From the NCBI RefSeq assembly GCF_000225505.1, contig NZ_BACI01000120.1:62001-126000 (forward strand): DNA of 64,000 nt. Direction: 5' to 3'. The position numbers and the translations under genes are program-made. The notes below the pieces were generated by a model. It was not told the DNA's origin. It saw only the letters and a list, made by a program, of their open reading frames with translations, and made no database searches. Within the stretch, counting starts at the first letter, position 1, and every line of letters starts with the position of its first letter. Below are positions 58,634 to 64,000 of the stretch, one piece after another. Origin of the DNA: Gordonia alkanivorans NBRC 16433 (lineage in GTDB: Bacteria; Actinomycetota; Actinomycetes; Mycobacteriales; Mycobacteriaceae).

Positions 58634-60174
58634 GCATCACCTCCCGCAGCCGATGCCAGGAAGCTGCCCATCGTCGGTGAATGGTGTTCGTGGATCTCCA
58701 GATCGCGGGAGCAACCGGGACAGGTGGCTGTCCCGCCGGCACGACCCTCGACGCGGAAGGTGTTGCGGCAGTGCGCACAGTAGAGCGGCAGGTCGCGGAG
58801 GTGGACGACATGGGAGGACAGTTCGGCGGGTACGGCCCCGGCCTCGCGCGCGATGGCCAGCGCGGTCAACACGTCGTACTGGCCGCCGGTGACGAGAATG
58901 CGCGTGCCGGTGAGCGCTTCGTCGAGGGCGTCGTGCAGGGACGCACGATCCTGCTCGTCGGTGAGCGTGTCGAGCACGAGCAGCCGGGTGGCTCCGACGG
59001 CCTCGGCCGCCGCGACCCAGTTGCGTGACACGTGTGCGGTCTCGGCGTCATCGCCGACGGCGACCACGAGGAAGGCCGCCCCGGTGGTGTCGACCGCCGG
59101 GGGAGTGGCCGGCCAGACCGGCAGGCCCGGGCCGGTCGGCGCCGGCGGAGTGGGCGCCGGCGGAGTGGGCGCGGCGTCGCGCAACCACTGGGCGGCGCGG
59201 TCCCGGTACTTGATGATGCCCTTGTAATCGGCCATGTCCTCGGGCAATTCGGCCAGGACCTCGGCGGCACGACGCCGCCACGGATCGACGGTGGCCAGCT
59301 GCTCCAGAGGCAGCATGTAGGTGCGGATCAGGAACATGACCGCTCCCGAATCCGGGAGCCGGATGAGATGTTGCACCTCCACGCGTAGGTGGACGCGGCG
59401 TCCGAACTCGGCGTCGTCGACGAGCTGGATGCTCTCGCGGTCGGGGCCCCACTCGGGGTAGATCTCGGTCGAGACATCGAGGCGGCGGTCGATGGTGAGT
59501 GTCCAGTTGGTCCGCCGGTAGGGCTGGTGCGGCTGAAGACGCTTGAGGAACTCGTGCGCCCGGGTGATGACGCCTTCCTTGCGCACCCGCGGGACGGGCC
59601 CGTGGATCTCGAGGAAGCTCATCCCGACGTCGAAGCCGAAGCTCCAGTCGGCGGCGAAGGTGACCACCCCGGCGTCGACGAAGAGCTGGTCGTTGCGCTG
59701 GTCGAGGAGCGCGATGTCCTCCTGGACCTGAGAGGTGATGTAGCGCAGTGGTTCGTCGGGCAGGGTGGTGGCGTCGCCGTAGCGGAAGTGCTGTTCGATG
59801 CCGAGGATGTCGTTGCGCCACAACCATTCGTCGGGTCCGGTCGAGCGGAGCTGCATCTGCTCCGGGTACGCGGCGTCGAGTTCGCGCATGAGGGTGAACA
59901 TCGCATCCCACGCGGCGGGCACCATGTGGGGGAGTACGGCGTGGCGGGTCGGATCGGCGGCGAGCGTCACCGCACGCTGGTCGAGTTCGGCGCGGTACTC
60001 GGAGTCGATGTCGACGACCGCGGTGCCCCACTGACCCGCGGGCGTCGTGACGGGTTGCTCGGCCGGTTCGACGTTGGTGCTGTAGCGGTACCGGTCCTCG
60101 AGGAACGGGAACGGGAAGCCGGCGACCAGGTCGGCCGCGGTCTCGGCGGTTGTGTTGTCGAGTGTGCTTGTCAC
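58630..60174 (-). CDS. Fusion of HODM alpha (DmmC-like) and DmmA-like zinc-ribbon domain
   Basis: 514 residues from GTG 60174, which overlaps the reductase stop (GTGA) and has GGAGG 8 nt upstream. Residues 1-330 are a HODM/DUF3445 domain paralogous to the 56622 gene (YRYSTNVEPAEQPVTTPAGQ, LWRNDILGIEQHFRYGDAT, FVDAGVVTFAADWSFGFDVG). A PTPPA-repeat linker (about 331-350) joins it to a DmmA-like domain (about 355-514). That domain ends in a zinc ribbon, CAHCRNTF...CPGCSRDL, then EIHEHHSPTMGSFLAS. DmmA and DmmC are normally separate subunits, so the fusion is unusual. Confidence 0.87.
   Translation of the reverse strand: MTSTLDNTTAETAADLVAGFPFPFLEDRYRYSTNVEPAEQPVTTPAGQWGTAVVDIDSEYRAELDQRAVTLAADPTRHAVLPHMVPAAWDAMFTLMRELDAAYPEQMQLRSTGPDEWLWRNDILGIEQHFRYGDATTLPDEPLRYITSQVQEDIALLDQRNDQLFVDAGVVTFAADWSFGFDVGMSFLEIHGPVPRVRKEGVITRAHEFLKRLQPHQPYRRTNWTLTIDRRLDVSTEIYPEWGPDRESIQLVDDAEFGRRVHLRVEVQHLIRLPDSGAVMFLIRTYMLPLEQLATVDPWRRRAAEVLAELPEDMADYKGIIKYRDRAAQWLRDAAPTPPAPTPPAPTGPGLPVWPATPPAVDTTGAAFLVVAVGDDAETAHVSRNWVAAAEAVGATRLLVLDTLTDEQDRASLHDALDEALTGTRILVTGGQYDVLTALAIAREAGAVPAELSSHVVHLRDLPLYCAHCRNTFRVEGRAGGTATCPGCSRDLEIHEHHSPTMGSFLASAAGGDA
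59139..59168. repeat. 15-nt tandem duplication in the fusion linker
   Basis: GCGCCGGCGGAGTGG occurs twice in tandem (59139-59153, 59154-59168), encoding PTPPA repeats in the linker between the HODM and DmmA-like domains. Confidence 0.8.
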
Positions 60175-61184
60175 AGGGGAACCTCCAGGGTGCAGCCGCC
60201 GGCGGCGCGCGAGACGCACGGCATGATGGCGTCACCGGCGGACTTCTCCTCGGCGCTGAGGTAGAGATCGCGGTGGATGGGTGATCCGCCGGACAGGGGG
60301 ATGCGACATTCGCCGCACACGCCCTGACGGCACAGATTCGGGACCTCGACGCCCGCCTCTTCCAGGGCCGCGAGCATGCTCGTCCCCGACGGGACATCGA
60401 TGCTCCGGCCGGATTCGGTGAGCTCGACGCGGAACGGGTCACCGGCGTCGAGTGCATCGATGCCGAAGCGTTCGAAGTGGATTCGGGAGTCGGGCCATCC
60501 GGCTGCTGCGGCGGCCGCCACGACGGAATCGATCATGGACGACGGTCCGCAGACGTACAGGTGGGTGCCGACCGGCTGGGTACGAAGCGCTTCGTCGAGG
60601 CGCCCGGTGAACGAGACACGGTCGGTGAACAGTTCGGCGCGAGCCCGGGCGAGCGCCGTGACGTCGGCCAGGTGGGCCGCGGCTTCCTCACGGAAGACAT
60701 AGAGCAACTGCACGTCCCGGCCCCAGCGCACGGCTGCGCGCAGGTGGGACACCATGGGAGTGATCCCGATCCCGCCGGCGACCAGCAGGTGTTTGCGGGC
60801 GCGGGCGATCGGCGCGAAGGCGCTTCGGGGGAGTCCGACGGTCAGCGTGTCGCCGACAGCGAGTTCGTTGTGCAGCCAGCGGGACCCGCCGTTGCCGTCG
60901 TCGACCTCGAGGACCGAGATCGAGTAGTTCGTGGGATAGGTGCCGTCGCCGGTCAAGCTGTAGGCGTTGGTGTTCGAGCCGGCGTGGACCACCAGGTGAC
61001 TGCCGGGGACGAAGCCGGGGAGGGCCCGACCGTCGGGGTCGGCGAGCGTGATGCTGCGGATGCCGGTGACGGTGGAGTCGATCGCGGTCACGACGAGCTG
61101 CATCGTGGGCATCCGGTCGACGCGGCTCGTCGACTCGGCGGCGGCGCCGGCCGAATCGGGTTCTGCTGCGACGGTGATGCTCAC
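60171..61184 (-). CDS. PDR/VanB family oxidoreductase (DmmB-like), copy 1
   Basis: 337 residues from GTG 61184, overlapping the DmmA-like stop (GTGA). The layout is the same as the copy at 57644: flavin barrel (PGSHLVVHAGSNTNAYSLTG), nucleotide-binding LLVAGGIGITPMVSHLRAA, ferredoxin NLCRQGVCGECRIPLSGG and a closing Cys in IMPCVSRAA. An extra 20-residue Ala/Ser/Asp-rich N-terminus precedes the barrel. It supplies electrons to the fused HODM protein immediately downstream. Confidence 0.92.
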   Translation of the reverse strand: MSITVAAEPDSAGAAAESTSRVDRMPTMQLVVTAIDSTVTGIRSITLADPDGRALPGFVPGSHLVVHAGSNTNAYSLTGDGTYPTNYSISVLEVDDGNGGSRWLHNELAVGDTLTVGLPRSAFAPIARARKHLLVAGGIGITPMVSHLRAAVRWGRDVQLLYVFREEAAAHLADVTALARARAELFTDRVSFTGRLDEALRTQPVGTHLYVCGPSSMIDSVVAAAAAAGWPDSRIHFERFGIDALDAGDPFRVELTESGRSIDVPSGTSMLAALEEAGVEVPNLCRQGVCGECRIPLSGGSPIHRDLYLSAEEKSAGDAIMPCVSRAAGGCTLEVPL

Positions 61185-61738
61185 AGTTGGACCTCCTCAC
61201 CGGTGGACAGGGGTTGGGCGGTCTCGGCGTCGACCATGAAGCCCAGGTACTGCCCCGTTCGACGGGACACGTGGTGGTACACCAGCAGGTCGCGACGACA
61301 TCCGGCGCACGGGATGACGTCATCGATCACCGCTCGGACGCGGGTGACCGACCGGCAGTGCGAACAGAACACGTCGGCCTCGGCCTGGCCGTCGGAATCG
61401 GCTGTCATGACTTCGATCTCGTCGTCCTCGAGTCCGGCGTTCACGGCGACGGCGCGCAACCGCAGTGCCGCACCGGCGTCGGCGACGATCCAGACCCGGA
61501 CCCCGACGGTGGCCTCGGCGAGCGCTCCGGCGAGCAGGTCGGCGGCGGTGTCGGCGTCGCCGTGGATTCGAGTGGTGACCAGCGGAGGGAGGTCGGCTTC
61601 CCAGCGGCCCAGTGCGTCGGCGACGTCCCCGACACCGACCAGCAGGTAGGAACTACCGGTCGGCGTGGGGGTCGTCGTCTCGACCAGGTCACCAGGTCGT
61701 GCCCACGCCGGCACGCTGGAGTACGTGATCTGCGACAT
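61181..61738 (-). CDS. DmmA-like dimethylamine monooxygenase subunit
   Basis: 185 residues from ATG 61738. The first 130 residues form an alpha/beta domain with alternating strands (SYLLVGVGDVADALGRWE, VRVWIVADAGAALRLRAV). The C-terminus is a zinc ribbon with two C-x2-C pairs (VFCSHCRSVTRV and IPCAGCRRDLLVYHH) followed by RRTGQYLGFMVDAE. This is the same arrangement as the tail of the fusion protein at 58630. It is coupled to the downstream reductase by GTGA. In the known enzyme DmmA is an essential accessory subunit. Confidence 0.85.
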   Translation of the reverse strand: MSQITYSSVPAWARPGDLVETTTPTPTGSSYLLVGVGDVADALGRWEADLPPLVTTRIHGDADTAADLLAGALAEATVGVRVWIVADAGAALRLRAVAVNAGLEDDEIEVMTADSDGQAEADVFCSHCRSVTRVRAVIDDVIPCAGCRRDLLVYHHVSRRTGQYLGFMVDAETAQPLSTGEEVQL

Positions 61739-61747
61739 CGTCAGCGA

Positions 61748-62131
61748 TCAGAGGAGAGTGGCGTCGCGCAGACCGGTGTAGAAGGCGAGCGCATAGTCCG
61801 GTGTGCTGAAGTAGATCTTCGATCCCTTCGGGAAGAAGATCGCGTCCTTGGCCTTGGCGACCGTCTTCTGCCCGGTTTCCTTGTTCTCCAAGAGGAACTC
61901 GCCCTCGAGAACGACCTTCATCTCGTCGTACTCGTATTCGTAGTAGAGCGGCTCGTCGGTGTGGCGGAGTTCGAAGTACCCGCTGCACATCGGGCTGCCG
62001 TCCGGGTTCTCGTAGACGTCACCGATGAATCCCTCGGTGCCCGGGTACTCCGCCTCCGGCATCTTCGGAAGATTCTTGAAACCATCGCTGGTCACGCGGA
62101 ACTCCAACGCCTTGGCACTTTCGATCGTCAC
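61748..62131 (-). CDS. Cupin domain protein, first gene of the amine operon
   Basis: 127 residues from GTG 62131, with GGAGGAG 6 nt upstream. The single cupin domain is seen as LYYEYEYDEMKVVLEGEFLL near residue 63 and AKDAIFFPKGSKIYFSTPDY near 95. It resembles EutQ/ethanolamine-type small cupins more than dioxygenases, and only few possible metal-ligand His residues are present. It probably binds a small amine or stabilises the monooxygenase; the role is unknown. It starts 9 nt before the DmmA-like gene and is preceded by a 290-nt regulatory region with a GlnR-like box. Confidence 0.82.
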   Translation of the reverse strand: MTIESAKALEFRVTSDGFKNLPKMPEAEYPGTEGFIGDVYENPDGSPMCSGYFELRHTDEPLYYEYEYDEMKVVLEGEFLLENKETGQKTVAKAKDAIFFPKGSKIYFSTPDYALAFYTGLRDATLL

Positions 62132-62247
62132 GATGCTCCTCCATGTCTCACTCGGGCGCGAATGCGCTCGTCGGGTACGTGGTCGGCGTCCTCGTGCCAC
62201 CCGGGGGTTCGTGATGACTCTTCGTAGTGGACGCCGTCCCCTGTTAT

Positions 62248-62277
62248 GAAACAAGTGGTGTGTTTCCGGAGTGTGAC
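62248..62277 (-). promoter_or_regulatory. GlnR-like box and GAAACA dyad upstream of the amine operon
   Basis: Minus strand GTCAC-ACTCCG-GAAAC (62262-62277) matches the GlnR a/b half-site consensus gTnAC-n6-GaAAC at every defined position. It overlaps an inverted repeat GAAACA-N7-TGTTTC (62248-62266). It lies 117-146 nt upstream of the cupin GTG. Confidence 0.55.
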
Positions 62278-62360
62278 GGCTCTGTAATGGTGTGCTACGC
62301 GGCGTACGTCATGCGGTGCGGAGCCTCGTCGGAGGTTCGGCGTGAGATCGGCTCACGTAA

Positions 62361-62399
62361 TCCGTTCCCGCTCACACTTATCGGGTGAGCGGGAACGGA
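62361..62399 (-). terminator. Hairpin terminator after the small membrane protein gene
   Basis: 15-bp perfect stem TCCGTTCCCGCTCAC / GTGAGCGGGAACGGA with a 9-nt loop, about 25 nt downstream of the stop at 62424. It separates this gene from the amine operon promoter. Confidence 0.75.
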
Positions 62400-62423
62400 G
62401 GGGGTGAGCGAGAGTCGCAGCGC

Positions 62424-62759
62424 CTACTGACGGCGATAGTCGAGCAGCCCGACCCAGAACTCGTCGGGGATCACGTCGCCGGCGCGCAACACGCGCGCGA
62501 GTCCGGCGGCCATGAACGCACCGAGGAGTCCGAGCCACAGTCCCGCCAGCGAGATCGCGGTCCAGGCGACGGCGACCGCGATCGGCCAGGGGTCGAGGAT
62601 CAGCAGGATCGGCGCGAAGAAGAAGCCCGCCCCGATGAACCACGACGAAAGCGCACGGTCGCATCGCGCCACGGCCACCAGCCACCGCGGCGTCGAGGCG
62701 GTAGGCATCGCACCCAGTGGGGGTCGTCGGTTCCGGTGAGTGGTCTTCTCCGTGGTCAT
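62424..62759 (-). CDS. Small membrane protein
   Basis: 111 residues from ATG 62759, with GGAGGTG 7 nt upstream. Two hydrophobic segments (WFIGAGFFFAPILLILDPWP and AVAVAWTAISLAGLWLGLLG) lie at about residues 40-60 and 60-85. The N-terminus is basic, and the tail (PDEFWVGLLDYRRQ) is short and polar. No family recognised. Isolated between the glucosylglycerate hydrolase gene and the amine operon. Confidence 0.7.
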   Translation of the reverse strand: MTTEKTTHRNRRPPLGAMPTASTPRWLVAVARCDRALSSWFIGAGFFFAPILLILDPWPIAVAVAWTAISLAGLWLGLLGAFMAAGLARVLRAGDVIPDEFWVGLLDYRRQ

Positions 62760-62851
62760 CGGACACCTCCTGAGACGGATTGCGATGACTCCCAGACTCC
62801 GCCCCCGAACGCGCGGAAGCCACTACCTCCCAGGTAGTCGGAACGACACTC

Positions 62852-64000
62852 TCAGTCGAGCCAGTCCAGCACCGACGCCGCGGTCCAGCTCTGCTGCATG
62901 CTGCCGAGAGGCTCGCCGGTGAAGGGCTCGTAGTACTCCGCGAACGAGCCGTCGGTGGCCTGACGCAGACCCTCCTCGCGGAGCCGCGCCGAACGCTCGG
63001 TCCAGCCCCGACGCGCGAACGCCCAACTGAACAGCCAGGTCATGACCGGCCACACCGGACCACGCCAGTACTCGCGGGGTCGGAAGTCAGCCGAGATCGG
63101 CGACGTCGACGGTGGGACGGCGTACCGAAGGTCGGGATGTCCGCAGAAGCGCGGGCCCTCGAACAGCCGGAGCAGCGCGCGTTCCCGCTCACGGGGGAGC
63201 CCGCCGCAGATGAGCGGAGCGAACGCGGCGATGGTCTCGGTGGTGATCCAGGAGTTCGCCCGCAGATCGAAATCCCTTGCGGCACCGTTACGGTCGTTGG
63301 CCGCGGCGACCACGCCGGAACGGAACCGGTCGGCCCAGGCGCGCAGGTCGCGAACGTCGGCCAGCGGCTTGGAATAGTCCTCGCCGATCGTCGCGAGCAC
63401 GTCGCAGGCGACGGCGAAGATCGCGCTGACGAAGACGTCCTCGACGGCGAAACTCATGACCTTCGGCAACAACTCGTCGTCGTAGTTCGCACGCTTCATC
63501 TGCTCGACGAGCCAGATGTACCGGTCGTACTCGAGGTCGGTGGGCCGCATCGACAGGTCGGTGACGTGATCGAGATCGGCACGCTGGTACGGCGGAAGGT
63601 CTAGTCCGGGAACGACATTCGCATACGCGGAGTCCCAGCGCGGCGAGTTGTCCATGCCGGATTCCCAGCCGTGGAAGATGGTGATCCGGCCGCGTCCCAT
63701 CGGATCCCGGGCGTGGGCCAGCCAGCGATGCCACCGCACCAGCGAACTCCAGCGGCGGTCGATGAACTCATTGGCCACCGCCCGCGTCGTACGACCGTGA
63801 CGTCGGGAGTGGTCGAGAATGCGCTGCACCGCGATCGCGTGGACCGGCGGCTGAGTGATGCCCGAGGTGTCCGGGAAGTCGGGGGCGCACTCGGCCAGTC
63901 GTGCGCACTCCCAGCGGGACGGGCCGGGAAAGTATCCGTCACGGCCGTTGGCGAACACGATGTGCGGGATCATGCCGTTGCGCCACTGGGCCGACAGCAG
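62852..64000 (-). CDS. Glucosylglycerate/mannosylglycerate hydrolase, GH63 (5' end outside window)
   Basis: 383 C-terminal codons are visible; the frame stays open to the right edge. Signatures of the GH63 MGH/GgH group are GRITIFHGWESGMDNSPRWD, REYWRGPVWPVMTWLFSWAF and EYYEPFTGEPLGSMQQSWTA. They form the (alpha/alpha)6 barrel with the general acid Asp in GMDNS and a Glu late in the domain. In mycobacteria the homologue hydrolyses glucosylglycerate, which accumulates under nitrogen limitation, releasing glucose and glycerate. Its closeness to a nitrogen-scavenging locus may therefore be meaningful (inference). Confidence 0.9.
   Translation of the reverse strand: MLSAQWRNGMIPHIVFANGRDGYFPGPSRWECARLAECAPDFPDTSGITQPPVHAIAVQRILDHSRRHGRTTRAVANEFIDRRWSSLVRWHRWLAHARDPMGRGRITIFHGWESGMDNSPRWDSAYANVVPGLDLPPYQRADLDHVTDLSMRPTDLEYDRYIWLVEQMKRANYDDELLPKVMSFAVEDVFVSAIFAVACDVLATIGEDYSKPLADVRDLRAWADRFRSGVVAAANDRNGAARDFDLRANSWITTETIAAFAPLICGGLPRERERALLRLFEGPRFCGHPDLRYAVPPSTSPISADFRPREYWRGPVWPVMTWLFSWAFARRGWTERSARLREEGLRQATDGSFAEYYEPFTGEPLGSMQQSWTAASVLDWLD

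Noticed and set aside
1..64000. tRNA, rRNA, CRISPR arrays, complete insertion sequences or prophage genes
   Set aside because: No cloverleaf-like segments, direct-repeat/spacer arrays, transposase or phage structural proteins were found on reading both strands.

Overview
The window is 64 kb of very G+C-rich DNA, densely packed, with GTG starts, 4-nt ATGA/GTGA gene overlaps and several starts that appear leaderless. With two FadD-type acyl-CoA ligases, an OhrR/Ohr pair, a LexA-type box at dinB, GlnR-like boxes and a glucosylglycerate hydrolase, it looks like a chromosomal segment of a mycolic-acid actinomycete, most likely Gordonia or a close relative (genus is inference). No rRNA, tRNA, CRISPR array, complete IS element or prophage is visible.

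Left part (1-13.7 kb): a Ter-type stress island. A degenerate J-domain/TPR protein (cut by the window edge), TerD, a DUF475 TerC-like membrane protein and three tandem AIM24 proteins lead into a tightly coupled five-gene operon: coiled-coil protein, HpcH/HpaI (CitE-like) lyase, PRTase-TRSP, StiP-PELOTA and HAD phosphatase. This is the ter-associated biosynthetic set predicted to make a nucleoside-like metabolite. Two orphan regulators follow, one with a receiver domain and one with a LuxR-type HTH.

Middle (13.7-48.5 kb): mostly metabolic and housekeeping genes. They include an acyl-CoA ligase; an AbiEi/DUF559 nuclease-like gene bracketed by about 90-100-nt imperfect inverted repeats; a homogentisate-dioxygenase-like/hydrolase pair with a divergent TetR; GNAT, DUF429 and TrpB2 proteins; a CitMHS transporter with its CitA/CitB-type two-component system; dinB, DUF309, a second acyl-CoA ligase and ilvD; ohrR-ohr; a three-gene membrane operon of unknown role; secreted proteins, a methyltransferase, a MalY/PatB aminotransferase, an LLM oxidoreductase, a TPM-domain protein, a PhoX phosphatase, and a MarR-MFS pair.

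Right part (48.4-62.1 kb): a 14-gene minus-strand block best read as a methylated-amine nitrogen-scavenging locus. From upstream to downstream it has a cupin, a DmmA-like zinc-ribbon protein, a PDR/VanB reductase, a fused HODM(DmmC-like)-DmmA protein, a second PDR/VanB reductase, a second HODM protein, an Amt transporter and a strong terminator. It then continues with a GlnT-type glutamine synthetase homologue, GlxB, GlxC, GlxD, a FAD amine oxidase and an XRE-cupin regulator. Known relatives suggest this route: dimethylamine is demethylated to methylamine, ligated to glutamate, converted to N-methylglutamate and oxidised back to glutamate. GlnR-like half-sites lie in front of both halves. The duplicated demethylase module and the DmmC-DmmA fusion are the most unusual features of the window. 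The right edge carries a small membrane protein and the C-terminal part of a glucosylglycerate hydrolase.

An interspersed hairpin-forming repeat occurs in three intergenic regions (3.9, 40.6 and 51.8 kb).
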